Source: MADRE3 sp963718195 (GTDB taxonomy: Bacteria; Desulfobacterota; Desulfobulbia; Desulfobulbales; Desulfocapsaceae). Taken from it: a stretch of 64,000 nt of DNA. The notes under the pieces are model-generated. The model searched no databases, was not told the origin of the DNA, and saw only the letters and a program-made list of their open reading frames with translations. The DNA is taken from assembly GCA_963718195.1 (NCBI GenBank), contig CAVQYQ010000004.1, positions 124,001 to 188,000 on the forward strand. Direction: 5' to 3'. A program made the position numbers and the translations under genes. Shown in pieces: positions 43,482-52,079 of this stretch (position 1 is its first letter; every line of letters starts with the position of its first letter).

Positions 43482-44230
43482 TATTCAGCACCTTTTAGCT
43501 GATCTCCCGTTTTACCAAATCGCCTTTCACGTTTCTGGTAATCCTGAATCGCCTGGAGAAAAACAGTACGCCTGAATTCAGGCCACATGACTTCGGTAAA
43601 ATAAATTTCAGCGTAAGAAGCCTGCCACAGCAAAAAATTGGAAAGACGCGCCTCTCCACCCGTGCGTATGAGAAGGTCAGGGTCCGGCTGCCCCCTGGTG
43701 TAGAGTCTGTTGGCTATTGATTCATGATCGATATCCTCAACCCGCAAGTGCCCATCCCTGCACTGCTCGGCAATCGACCTGACTGCCATACAGATCTCAT
43801 CACGAGCGCCGTAACTCAAGGCCAGATTCAGGGTGAGACCGTCATTCTTTGACGTGCGCTCGATTGATTCATCGAGCACCTTCCTGACATTGACGGGAAG
43901 TCTCTCCGCATTTCCAAGACACCAGAGCCGGATATTGTTTTTCTCCATTCTGCTGAGTTCTGAAACAAGGTAGGATTTAAGGATATTCATCAATCCTGAC
44001 ACTTCAGATTCAGGTCTGTTCCAGTTTTCTGAGGAAAACGCATATAGGGTGAGATACCTGATGCCTATCTCAGCGGAGGTTTCGACAATGTCCCGAACAG
44101 AATCAGCGCCCACCTTGTGCCCATAAAGTCTCGGTTTTTTGAGCTTTTTTGCCCACCGACCGTTACCGTCCATAACAATAGCCACATGGGTCGGAATACG
44201 ATCTGGGTCAAGCACTGGTGTTGATGTCAT
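43481..44230 (-). CDS. uppS: Undecaprenyl pyrophosphate synthase (isoprenyl transferase)
   Basis: A 249-residue cis-prenyltransferase making the C55 lipid carrier for peptidoglycan and LPS. Seen: the catalytic VAIVMDGNGRWAKK, YLTLYAFSSENWNRP, NLALSYGARDEI and PDPDLLIRTGGEARLSNFLLWQ with YAEIYF. The ATG at 44230 starts MTSTPV; the in-frame TTG four codons upstream is unlikely. It lies 42 bases after frr and is coupled to cdsA. Confidence 0.96.
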   Translation of the reverse strand: MTSTPVLDPDRIPTHVAIVMDGNGRWAKKLKKPRLYGHKVGADSVRDIVETSAEIGIRYLTLYAFSSENWNRPESEVSGLMNILKSYLVSELSRMEKNNIRLWCLGNAERLPVNVRKVLDESIERTSKNDGLTLNLALSYGARDEICMAVRSIAEQCRDGHLRVEDIDHESIANRLYTRGQPDPDLLIRTGGEARLSNFLLWQASYAEIYFTEVMWPEFRRTVFLQAIQDYQKRERRFGKTGDQLKGAE

Positions 44231-44271
44231 GGAGACTCTCAAAAAAGAAGAAGGAGGTGATTAAAACGAGG

Positions 44272-44826
44272 TTATACCTCCATGACCTCTTTTTCCTTGG
44301 ATGCGGTAATTTCGTCTATCTGGGCAATATAGGTATCGGTTTCAGACTGGGCCTCATCCTGAAGCTTGAACAGATCATCCTCAGAGATTTCCTTGTCCTT
44401 CTTCTGCTTCTTGAGTGTATCGATCGCGTCGCGGCGTACATTTCGTATCGCTACCCTGAATTCTTCTGCGATCTTCTTTACCTGTTTAACGAGCTCTTTT
44501 CTTCGTTCTTCGGTGAGTTGCGGAATATTTAAGCGAATGATTTTTCCATCGTTTACAGGTGTTAAACCGATATCTGACTTGAGAATCGCCTTTTCAATTG
44601 CCGACAAAACCTGCGGGTCCCAGGGCTGGATGGCAATCATTCTGCTCTCGGGTATGGTCAGTGTGCCAACCTGGTTAAGCGGCATGGCGCTCCCGTAGGC
44701 ATCAACCATGATGCCGTCAAGCAGGGCGAGAGAGGCTCTGCCGGTGCGCACCTTTGAAAGTTCTGTTTTGAATGTTTCCACACTCTTTTCCATCCTTTCA
44801 GCCATTTCAAAAATTACTTCGCTCAT
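44272..44826 (-). CDS. frr: Ribosome recycling factor
   Basis: A 184-residue RRF that, with EF-G, splits the post-termination ribosome. Seen: LSKVRTGRASLALLDGI, the QVGTLTIPESRM and IQPWDPQ segments, the LNIPQLTEERRKELVKQ signature and the long C-terminal helix. ATG at 44826 has AGGTGA six bases upstream; a GTG three codons before is not preferred. Between pyrH and uppS, as usual. Confidence 0.96.
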   Translation of the reverse strand: MSEVIFEMAERMEKSVETFKTELSKVRTGRASLALLDGIMVDAYGSAMPLNQVGTLTIPESRMIAIQPWDPQVLSAIEKAILKSDIGLTPVNDGKIIRLNIPQLTEERRKELVKQVKKIAEEFRVAIRNVRRDAIDTLKKQKKDKEISEDDLFKLQDEAQSETDTYIAQIDEITASKEKEVMEV

Positions 44827-44864
44827 TGTTGTCACCTGTTGTTGTCTAGAGGTTTTTCAGCATA

Positions 44865-45578
44865 TCAAGAAGTAATGAGAGTTCCAACCTGCTCGCCCAT
44901 AACAGCTTTTTTAATGTTTCCAGCAACCGTCATATTCATGACCATTATCGGTTTGTTATCTTCCTTGGCAAGGGCTATCCCGGCCGCATCCATCACCTGA
45001 AGCCCCTGGGTAAGGACCTGGTCATAGCTCAGCTGGTCATATTTTATTGCATCGGAAAACTTTACCGGATCTTTATCATAAACACCATCTACCTTGGTGG
45101 CTTTTATGATCACATCAGCATCAATTTCCAAGGCCCTGAGAACCCCTGCTGAATCGGTGGTAAAGTATGGATTTCCAGTACCGGCCGCGAATATAACCGC
45201 CCGGCCCTTCTCAAGGTGCCTGGTTGCTCTTCTGCGTATGTAGGGCTCACATACCGATTGCATCGGGATAGCGGATTGAACGCGGGTATCAACACCTGTT
45301 CTCTCGAGGGCATCCTGCAATGCCAGGCTGTTCATCACCGTACCAAGCATTCCCATATTATCTGCTGTTGTCCGGTCCATTCCCTTGCTGGCGCCGGCCA
45401 CCCCTCTGAAGATATTCCCGGCCCCGATGACCAGCCCCGGTTCAACGCCGAGTTCGACGATCTCTTTTATTTCAGAAGCAACAAAATCAAGAACACCGGT
45501 ATTGATACCGTATGCATCTTCGCCCATCAGGGCTTCCCCGCTCAATTTCAGCAAAATGCGCCTGAATTTGATCTGCAT
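44865..45578 (-). CDS. pyrH: Uridylate kinase
   Basis: A 237-residue hexameric bacterial UMP kinase (amino-acid kinase fold), making UDP from UMP. Seen: FRRILLKLSGEALMGED, VIGAGNIFRG, ADNMGMLGTVMNSLALQ and the FAAGTGNPYFTTDSA region. It lies 111 bases after tsf and 38 before frr. Confidence 0.97.
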   Translation of the reverse strand: MQIKFRRILLKLSGEALMGEDAYGINTGVLDFVASEIKEIVELGVEPGLVIGAGNIFRGVAGASKGMDRTTADNMGMLGTVMNSLALQDALERTGVDTRVQSAIPMQSVCEPYIRRRATRHLEKGRAVIFAAGTGNPYFTTDSAGVLRALEIDADVIIKATKVDGVYDKDPVKFSDAIKYDQLSYDQVLTQGLQVMDAAGIALAKEDNKPIMVMNMTVAGNIKKAVMGEQVGTLITS

Positions 45579-45689
45579 GATAACGCTCCTGATAAAAAGT
45601 TGATACCGTAACCGGACTTGCCCCTGAATCAGCAGACAATAGCCTGTCTGGTTACCTGAAAATAACCGGACAGATCGTCAAATAACATA

Positions 45690-46286
45690 TCATTCTACAC
45701 CGATCTGGAACCGGGCAAACCGCTTTATGGAAATATTTTCACCCATTTTACCGATACAGTCGGTGAGGAGATCCTGCACGGAGAGATCAGGATCCTTTAC
45801 ATAGTTCTGCTCGAGCAGACAGATTTCAGAAAGGTACTTTTCTACCTTTCCTGCAACTATCTTTTCTACAATATTTTCAGGCTTACCCGATTCAAGTGCC
45901 TGCTGTACATAGATATCTTTTTCCCTGGCAAGGATATCGGCGGGCACTCCCTCTCGATCGACTGACAGCGGATTTGAAGCGGCAATGTGCATGCCAAGAT
46001 CACGGGCAAGCTCCCTGAACTGGTCAGTCTTGGCCACAAAGTCCGTCTCGCAATTCAGCTCAACCATCACACCCAGTTTACCCCCGGCGTGGATATAGGT
46101 TTCGATGACACCTTCACTGGTGGCCCGACCGGCTCGCTTGGCAGCAACAGCCAACCCTTTTTTCCTCAAGAGATCGACCGCTTTCTCCATATCGCCATCG
46201 GTATCCGTCAGTGCTTTTTTACAATCCATCATACCTGCACTTGTCTTATCGCGCAATTCCTTGACCATTTGACTGGTAATTTTCAT
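45690..46286 (-). CDS. tsf: Elongation factor Ts, short form
   Basis: A 198-residue nucleotide-exchange factor for EF-Tu. Seen: the N-terminal UBA-like VKELRDKTSAGMMDCKKAL, LRKKGLAVAAKRAGR, and the core VELNCETDFVAKTDQF. It lacks the long coiled-coil insert of E. coli EF-Ts (283 residues), as in the short class. It follows rpsB across a gap of about 220 bases that holds a terminator-like hairpin. Confidence 0.95.
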   Translation of the reverse strand: MKITSQMVKELRDKTSAGMMDCKKALTDTDGDMEKAVDLLRKKGLAVAAKRAGRATSEGVIETYIHAGGKLGVMVELNCETDFVAKTDQFRELARDLGMHIAASNPLSVDREGVPADILAREKDIYVQQALESGKPENIVEKIVAGKVEKYLSEICLLEQNYVKDPDLSVQDLLTDCIGKMGENISIKRFARFQIGVE

Positions 46287-46431
46287 GGTACGCCTCCATT
46301 AAACAACGTATCTTATGTTTATCAGAATATCTTTATATACTGGACACGGTTCGAAAACCGCTGAAAAACCATGCTACAAACCCTGGCCCAATCCGTTTAA
46401 AAGTGGACTATCAGATTGGGGAGCAAATAGC

Positions 46432-46459
46432 GAAAAGGGGCTGTCCGAAGACTGCCCCT
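46432..46459 (-). terminator. Hairpin between rpsB and tsf (terminator or attenuator)
   Basis: On the minus strand AGGGGC-A-GTC-TTCG-GAC-A-GCCCCT forms a stem with one central mismatch around a UUCG loop, followed by TTTTCG. It lies about 50 bases after the rpsB stop. It should reduce, rather than fully block, read-through into tsf. Confidence 0.6.
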
Positions 46460-46507
46460 CATATACTGCTAGAACCATGCATTTCTGCCTGGTGTCAGTT
46501 GGTGTTT

Positions 46508-47359
46508 TTATTCTGCTGCCGGTTTTTCTTCAACAGCTGCTGGCTTTTCTTCAACAGCTACTGGCTTTTCTTCAACAATCGGTTCTGCTACAGATTCTTC
46601 TTCCACTTTCTCCAGCTCTTCACTGGTGTCAGCCATAGCTGCTTCGAGTGCCTCATCTGATGCATCATCACCTTCACGTTCAGCCTGCCCCTTCAACACG
46701 GCTTCAGCAACATAGTGGGCAATCAACCTGATGGATTTGATAGCATCATCATTACCGGGAATCAAGTAGTCGATTCCGTCCGGGTCACAGTTTGTATCTG
46801 TAATGGCAATAACGGGAATGCGCAGTTTACGAGCCTCATTGACAGCGATAGACTCTTTTTTCGGGTCCACGACAAAAACGACGCTTGGCAGTGCACGCAT
46901 GTCCTTGATACCGCCAACATTTCTCTCCAGCTTGATGCGCTCTTTCTCCATAAGCAGGATTTCTTTCTTGGGAAACCTGTTAATGGAACCGTCCTCCTGC
47001 ATTGACTCGATTGACTTGAGCCGCTCTACACTTGTTTTGATCGTCTGGAAGTTGGTCATCATCCCACCAAGCCAGCGATGATCGACATAATGCATTTTAC
47101 AACGTCTGGCCTCTTCGCGGATGATCAACTGCGCCTGCCGTTTGGTGCCAACAAAGAGAACCGACCCTCCATCAGCAACCTGCTGGCTGATAAAGTCACA
47201 GGCCCGGTCGAACAAGCGCCTGGTAAGATCGAGATTTATGATGTAAATACCGTTACGGGGTCCGTATATATACGGCTTCATCTTCGGATTCCAGCGCCTG
47301 GTCTGATGTCCAAAATGCAGACCGGCCTGCAACATTTCTTTTACTGTAGCATTAGCCAT
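46508..47359 (-). CDS. rpsB: 30S ribosomal protein S2
   Basis: A 283-residue S2. Seen: VKEMLQAGLHFGHQTRRWNP, KPYIYGPRNGIYIINL, the WLGGMMTNFQTIK segment and RIPVIAITDTNCDPDGIDY. ATG at 47359 has GGAGGA just upstream; an in-frame start 20 codons earlier does not fit the family. The C-terminal tail of about 55 residues is rich in Glu, Pro, Ala and Val with a seven-residue repeat (VEEKPVA type), longer than in E. coli S2. Confidence 0.97.
   Translation of the reverse strand: MANATVKEMLQAGLHFGHQTRRWNPKMKPYIYGPRNGIYIINLDLTRRLFDRACDFISQQVADGGSVLFVGTKRQAQLIIREEARRCKMHYVDHRWLGGMMTNFQTIKTSVERLKSIESMQEDGSINRFPKKEILLMEKERIKLERNVGGIKDMRALPSVVFVVDPKKESIAVNEARKLRIPVIAITDTNCDPDGIDYLIPGNDDAIKSIRLIAHYVAEAVLKGQAEREGDDASDEALEAAMADTSEELEKVEEESVAEPIVEEKPVAVEEKPAAVEEKPAAE
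46524..46577. repeat. 21-base tandem repeat in the rpsB C-terminal tail
   Basis: Two near-identical 21-base units (46524-46544 and 46545-46565, one mismatch) plus a partial third to 46577. They code the repeated VEEKPVA/VEEKPAA heptads at the end of S2. Confidence 0.85.
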
Positions 47360-47564
47360 GAGTTCCTCCAATTCCTGGTTTTTCCTCCATCTCCATGTGA
47401 TCAGACGACTTTGCAGCAAGCATCAGTCTGACACCAGTATGTGCAGAGATGTGTGTTTTAGTTATTACAAAAAATGCACCACTATGGTGCAGGCAGAACA
47501 TTATTATGTAACATGCAAATCACAGTTTTGCAAGCTTACAGACCACCTGTATCGTTATCTGACC

Positions 47565-48335
47565 CTATTTTTTTACAAGAGAGCTGGTACCACCGAACAA
47601 CAATTTCAACCAGTCAAAACCGAATTTTAGCAGTTCACCGTCGTCTCTTGAAATTCTACGTTTAAGATCACGATTTAACCTGAACCGATCGAGCAGTCTG
47701 TGTGCATCACAAAATCCGCGAAAGCCGTCAATGTTGTAGCAGACAAGAAAGGCGAGTTGCTGTTTTTCCCCCCCGACACCTTCACCTTTCCACGGATTAG
47801 AGGCAAAAAGTGTATCCACTTCGGCCCACAGATCGTTGATCAGGTTGTAATCATCGAGTCGTTGATTCCTGATCCACTGTTTTACCGTAAACTGATGCTT
47901 CTCCTGATGCCCACGACAGTAGGAATGGTTTGTCAGAAAATAAAAATCATCCGGACGCCCCCCTGATGATGTCCGGTCAACTGCACGCTCCAGGGGATAC
48001 GTCCTGCAGGCGGTCGGCCGGTCCTTATATACGGAACATCCGGATTCAACCAGAAACGGGCACGCTCTTTTTTCTTTTCCAAATGCAACCAGGCGTAATC
48101 GAAGTGTTGGGAAAAATGGGTTACCCCCCTGTTTCATCTCAGTATGTTCACGAACAAATGTTTCGGAATCGATCTTTAGATTTTGTTTGAGGCGAATGAT
48201 ATCATAGGGGTAAAGATCAAGATCAACGTCCTGGCAGCAGACGGTAAAACAGGACACTTCGGGATGGCAGAGAAAAGTAAATCCAGATTCGTCCAGTGGC
48301 ACCATGCCCTCTGGGAATTGTTTTTCTGTTATCAT
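47565..48335 (-). CDS. YkgJ-family Cys-cluster protein
   Basis: A 256-residue protein of the CxxCxxCC family thought to chelate zinc or iron. Seen: the N-terminal FLCHPEVSCFTVCCQDVD (Cys set), YPYDIIRLKQNL, then ACPFLVESGCSVYKDRP and RPTACRTYPLE, all characteristic. The C-terminal 110 residues are not recognised. It lies between the rplQ terminator and rpsB, and has its own transcription unit by position. No role is established for the family. Confidence 0.85.
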   Translation of the reverse strand: MITEKQFPEGMVPLDESGFTFLCHPEVSCFTVCCQDVDLDLYPYDIIRLKQNLKIDSETFVREHTEMKQGGNPFFPTLRLRLVAFGKEKRACPFLVESGCSVYKDRPTACRTYPLERAVDRTSSGGRPDDFYFLTNHSYCRGHQEKHQFTVKQWIRNQRLDDYNLINDLWAEVDTLFASNPWKGEGVGGEKQQLAFLVCYNIDGFRGFCDAHRLLDRFRLNRDLKRRISRDDGELLKFGFDWLKLLFGGTSSLVKK

Positions 48336-48359
48336 GTCGGTTCTTCCTTTCTAAAAACA

Positions 48360-48401
48360 AAAAAAGCTGACGAGGATATACATCCAGGTCAGCTTTTTTT
48401 T
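48360..48401. terminator. Strong bidirectional terminator after rplQ
   Basis: AAAAAAGCTGAC (48360-48371) pairs perfectly with GTCAGCTTTTTT (48389-48400) across a 17-base loop. It ends the S10-spc-alpha transcript on the minus strand about 20 bases after the rplQ stop. Confidence 0.85.
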
Positions 48402-48419
48402 ACCATCTAAAGAACGAGA

Positions 48420-48815
48420 TCAGCTTTCGTCAGCCTCTGTCTCGTCTCCAAGATCTTCTTCATATCCTACCAGCTCGATAATTGCCATCGCTGCCGCATC
48501 ACCCTTACGGATACCGGTCTTAACGATCCTGGTGTAGCCACCGTTTCGATCTGCGAACTGTTCCTGGATCTCATCAAACAGTTTGGCAACAACATCTTTT
48601 TTACGCATATAATTCAAAGCCTGACGACGAGCATGCAAATCTCCCCGCTTTGCCAGGGTAATCATCTTTTCAGCGATCGGACGCAGCTCTTTTGCCTTCT
48701 GCTCTGTTGTAACGATCCGTTCATGCTCAAACAGAGACGTTACCATATTCCTGAACATCGCTTCTCTATGTGAACTCGTGCGGCCAAGCTTCCTGCCGGA
48801 TTTTCCGTGTCTCAT
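48420..48815 (-). CDS. rplQ: 50S ribosomal protein L17
   Basis: A 131-residue L17, last gene of the ribosomal run. Seen: MRHGKSGRKLGRTSSHREA, the N-terminal signature, and YTRIVKTGIRKGDAAAMAII. A short acidic tail (ETEADES) ends it. It follows rpoA by about 90 bases. Confidence 0.97.
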   Translation of the reverse strand: MRHGKSGRKLGRTSSHREAMFRNMVTSLFEHERIVTTEQKAKELRPIAEKMITLAKRGDLHARRQALNYMRKKDVVAKLFDEIQEQFADRNGGYTRIVKTGIRKGDAAAMAIIELVGYEEDLGDETEADES

Positions 48816-48905
48816 GGTTCTTCCCTCAACTCATAACCTTGCAGTACCGTATCATCTGGTATCTGACTTTAACTATTTCAGAAAGTAATCCTGTGGCTTA
48901 TAAAA

Positions 48906-49943
48906 TTACTCTTTTGCTTTTTCCGGTATTTCTGGCCGTACCCATCCCTCGAATTTCATACCGAGGCTCAGGTCCATTTCAGAAAGCAATGCTTTTATCT
49001 CATTAAGTGATTTGCGACCAAAGTTTTTGGTTTTCAGCATTTCCTGGTCAGATCGCTGGGCAAGATCCCCGATAAAGTAAATCTCGGCGTTCTTCAGACA
49101 GTTGGCCGAGCGTACAGATAGTTCGAGATCTTCAACCGGTTTATCGAGGTAAGGATTGAGTGGAATAGCATTCTCCTCATCCTCCAGCTCTTTCTCCGGT
49201 TCTGCATCTTCCTCATTGAAGTTGATGAAGATTGACATCTGATCCTTTAGAATTTTTCCGGCAAAAGCGAGTGCATCTTCAGGGCGCACACTGCCGTCCG
49301 TCTCAATCTCAAGGGTCAACTTGTCATAGTCAGTCTGCTGGCCGACACGGGCCTGGGAAATGACATACTGGATTCGCTTGACTGGTGAGAAAATAGCATC
49401 CACCGGAATCTGACCGATTGACAGCTCCTCTTTTTCCTGGCGTTCCGCAGGCTGATACCCTTTTCCCCACTCAACGGTCATTTCAGCCTTGAATTCAGTC
49501 TTGCCGGTCAGCGTGCAGATAACCTGGTCAGGATTCATAATTTCAACATATGCGGAAGGAGTTATGTCACCAGCGGTTACTTCACCGGGTCCTTTTTTCT
49601 CCACGACAATACGCTGTGATTCCTCACAATTGAGCTTGAGCCTGATCTGCTTGACATTGAGTATGATCTCACTGACATCTTCTTTCACGTCCTTAAGGGT
49701 TGTGAATTCGTGCAGTGCACCCTCTATCTTTACCGTCGTAATTGCTGCTCCCTGAATTGATGAGAGCATAATTCTTCTCAGTGAATTGCCAATAGTGGTG
49801 GCAAATCCACGCTCAAGAGGCTGACAGACAATTTTTGCGTAAGCATTTGAATGCTTACTCTTGTCGACCTCTAGTTTATCAGGCTTAATAAGCTCGTGCC
49901 AATTCCGGTAAAAAGGTATGTTTTCGTCGGCAACTTGAGTCAT
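48906..49943 (-). CDS. rpoA: RNA polymerase alpha subunit
   Basis: A 345-residue alpha subunit. The N-terminal domain for assembly has RGFATTIGNSLRRIMLSSI and EFTTLKDVKEDV; a flexible acidic linker (EEDAEPEKELEDEENA) joins it to the C-terminal domain (about 275-330) that binds UP elements and activators, with ELSVRSANCLKNAEI and TKNFGRKSLNEIK. The acidic linker is longer than in E. coli. Between rpsD and rplQ, as in the alpha operon. Confidence 0.97.
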   Translation of the reverse strand: MTQVADENIPFYRNWHELIKPDKLEVDKSKHSNAYAKIVCQPLERGFATTIGNSLRRIMLSSIQGAAITTVKIEGALHEFTTLKDVKEDVSEIILNVKQIRLKLNCEESQRIVVEKKGPGEVTAGDITPSAYVEIMNPDQVICTLTGKTEFKAEMTVEWGKGYQPAERQEKEELSIGQIPVDAIFSPVKRIQYVISQARVGQQTDYDKLTLEIETDGSVRPEDALAFAGKILKDQMSIFINFNEEDAEPEKELEDEENAIPLNPYLDKPVEDLELSVRSANCLKNAEIYFIGDLAQRSDQEMLKTKNFGRKSLNEIKALLSEMDLSLGMKFEGWVRPEIPEKAKE

Positions 49944-50120
49944 ATATTCCCTTTTTAGTTATTTTTAAAAAAGCGAAAACCTTTAAGCGAAAATCCTGTT
50001 AATATTCCCTGTGAGCGAAGATCCAGAGGATTTTTCTTAAAGGTACATTACTTGCAAAGGTTATAACCTGCCGAAAGAGCAATCGCCCTGCGGCAGGTTT
50101 ACCATTAAAACGATCAGTTC

Positions 50121-50750
50121 TTATTTGGAGTAAAGCTCTACAATCAACTGCTCCTGGATCGGCATCGTCAATTCTTCGCGGTTCGGCAATGCCTTGACAG
50201 TCGCCTTATAGCTATCCTTGGTCAACTCAAGCCAGCTTGGTACACCGCGGCGTTCAACAGCTTCAAGACTTTCGTTGACGAGTGCATTGGCACGACTTTT
50301 CTCTTTCACCGTCACTTCATCACCGACAGAGACCAGAAAAGAAGGTACGTTAACCTTTTTGCCGTTAACAAGAATGTGTTTGTGCCTCACCAGCTGACGG
50401 GCCTGGTTTCTTGATGAAGCAAAACCCATCCTGAAAACTGCATTATCAAGACGCCGCTCAAGAAGGATGAGCAGGTTTTCACCGGTAACCCCTTTCTGGC
50501 GGTCGGCTTTTACAAAATTTTGCCTGAACGGTCCTTCGAGCATGCCATACATGCTCTTGACCTTCTGCTTCTCTCTGAGCTGAATTGCGTAATCGGACTG
50601 CTTCCTGAAGCGGGCCTGACCGTGCTGGCCTGGCGCGAATGCTCTTCGTTCAAAAGAACATTTGTCAGAATAACAGCGATCGCCCTTCAGGAACAATTTG
50701 ATTCCTTCTCGTCTGCAGCGACGACACGCTGCATCAGTATATCTAGCCAA
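50121..50750 (-). CDS. rpsD: 30S ribosomal protein S4, zinc-binding form
   Basis: A 209-residue S4, a primary 16S rRNA binder. It has the four-Cys zinc site of the C+ form (C9, C12, C26, C31; CRRC ... CYSDKC) and the S4 RNA-binding domain (RRLDNAVFRMGFASSR and QARQLVRHKHILVNG). About 180 bases separate it from rpoA. Confidence 0.97.
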   Translation of the reverse strand: MARYTDAACRRCRREGIKLFLKGDRCYSDKCSFERRAFAPGQHGQARFRKQSDYAIQLREKQKVKSMYGMLEGPFRQNFVKADRQKGVTGENLLILLERRLDNAVFRMGFASSRNQARQLVRHKHILVNGKKVNVPSFLVSVGDEVTVKEKSRANALVNESLEAVERRGVPSWLELTKDSYKATVKALPNREELTMPIQEQLIVELYSK

Positions 50751-50810
50751 CTTAAGCCTCCGTTGATTAAACTTCTATCCTTCTATGCCTTGCTGGAAAA
50801 CTCCACTCAC

Positions 50811-51209
50811 CTACACGCGGCGACGCTTGGGAGGTTTACATCCATTATGAGGTACCGGCGTAACATCATATATACGGGTTACCTCCAGTCCGGTACTGAC
50901 AAGTGCCCGCAGCGCTGCTTCCCTTCCGGGCCCAGGTCCTTTGACTTTTACTTCTACCTTTCGCATGCCCTGATCAGTCGCTTTCTTGGTTGCATCCGCA
51001 ACCGCATTCTGGGCGGCAAAAGGAGTGGATTTTCGAGATCCCTTGAAACCGAGTACTCCAGAACTGCACCAGGAAATAACGTTGCCCTGCTTGTCTGAAA
51101 TGGTAACGATTGTATTATTGAAGGTAGAGTAGATATACACTATACCTTCAGGAACATTCTTTTTAACCTTCCGTTTAGACCGTGCTTCAGTCTTTCTTGC
51201 AGCTGCCAT
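50811..51209 (-). CDS. rpsK: 30S ribosomal protein S11
   Basis: A 132-residue S11 of the platform of the small subunit. Seen: YIYSTFNNTIVTISDKQGN, FKGSRKSTPFAAQ, VKGPGPGREAALRAL and the end DVTPVPHNGCKPPKRRRV. It is 19 bases after rpsM. Confidence 0.97.
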   Translation of the reverse strand: MAAARKTEARSKRKVKKNVPEGIVYIYSTFNNTIVTISDKQGNVISWCSSGVLGFKGSRKSTPFAAQNAVADATKKATDQGMRKVEVKVKGPGPGREAALRALVSTGLEVTRIYDVTPVPHNGCKPPKRRRV

Positions 51210-51228
51210 ATTTTTACCTTATCAGTTC

Positions 51229-51594
51229 TTATTTTCGGCGTGCGGCCCCGCGGCGCGGACCTTTTCTCGTCCTGGCGTTGGTTTTCGTCTTCTGGCCTCG
51301 GGTTGGAAGTCCCATGCGATGGCGTCGACCGCGGTAACATCCCAGATCCATCAATCGTTTGATATCCATTGATACTTCACGACGACGGTCACCCTCTACA
51401 ATGAAATCATTCTCAATAACTTTACGGATTCGGGTAACATCATCACCGCTGAGGTCATCGCTGTTCATGGTATAGGGAAGGTCTACTGCATCAAGAATCT
51501 TCCGTGCAGATGTCAGGCCAATGCCGTGAATATACGTCAGTGCCCGATCCATATGCTTATTTTTAGGAAGGTCAACTCCTGCTATACGTGCCAA
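51229..51594 (-). CDS. rpsM: 30S ribosomal protein S13
   Basis: A 121-residue S13 at the head of the small subunit. Seen: RIAGVDLPKNKHMDRALTYI, IKRLMDLGCYRGRRHRMGL and PTRGQKTKTNARTRKGPRRG, the usual basic C-terminal tail. It is 40 bases after rpmJ. Confidence 0.97.
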   Translation of the reverse strand: MARIAGVDLPKNKHMDRALTYIHGIGLTSARKILDAVDLPYTMNSDDLSGDDVTRIRKVIENDFIVEGDRRREVSMDIKRLMDLGCYRGRRHRMGLPTRGQKTKTNARTRKGPRRGAARRK

Positions 51595-51634
51595 GGTATT
51601 TCTCCTCTAACAATTATTGGCGGAAATGAAACCG

Positions 51635-51748
51635 CTATCCCTGTCTTTGTTTATGTTTTTTAACTTTGCAGGACACACGGACAACGCCATTGCGCTTGTA
51701 TACTTTGCAGTCACTGCACATTTTTTTAACAGATGATCGTACTTTCAT
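51635..51748 (-). CDS. rpmJ: 50S ribosomal protein L36
   Basis: A 37-residue protein: MKVRSSVKKMCSDCKVYKR and a KVKKHKQRQG end. It is the zinc-binding form with C11, C14, C27 and H32. It lies between infA and rpsM, its usual place. Confidence 0.95.
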   Translation of the reverse strand: MKVRSSVKKMCSDCKVYKRNGVVRVSCKVKKHKQRQG

Positions 51749-51758
51749 GGTGCAACCT

Positions 51759-51995
51759 CTATCTATTCCTTTTGGCGTTTTTTGCCCTGAACGTGACCCT
51801 TCCTCGCGTCAGGTCGTACGGCGAAAGCTCAATTGTTACCCGATCACCCGGTAAAATTTTAATGAAATGCATTCTCATTTTACCTGAGATATGGGCGAGT
51901 ACTTTGTGTCCGTTGTCCAGTTCAACCCTGAACATCGCATTCGGCAGGGGCTCAATGATTGTCCCCTCGACTTCTATTGCTTCTTCCTTTGCCAT
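51759..51995 (-). CDS. infA: Translation initiation factor IF-1
   Basis: A 78-residue OB-fold factor that occupies the A site during initiation. Seen: IEVEGTIIEPLPNAMFRVEL, HISGKMRMHFIKILPGD and SPYDLTRGRVTFR. The basic tail (AKNAKRNR) makes it about six residues longer than the E. coli protein. Between map and rpmJ. Confidence 0.96.
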   Translation of the reverse strand: MAKEEAIEVEGTIIEPLPNAMFRVELDNGHKVLAHISGKMRMHFIKILPGDRVTIELSPYDLTRGRVTFRAKNAKRNR

Positions 51996-52079
51996 AGTGA
52001 TCCTGGTAGTCAGTAAATGTCCAAAAACGGAGAATTATAATACACCTGAATCAAAAAGAGAAGTATTATTTTCTCCCTT

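Noticed and set aside
50520..51098. 192-residue plus-strand frame over rpsD/rpsK
   Set aside because: Entirely antisense to two ribosomal protein genes, with no ribosome site and no recognisable motifs.
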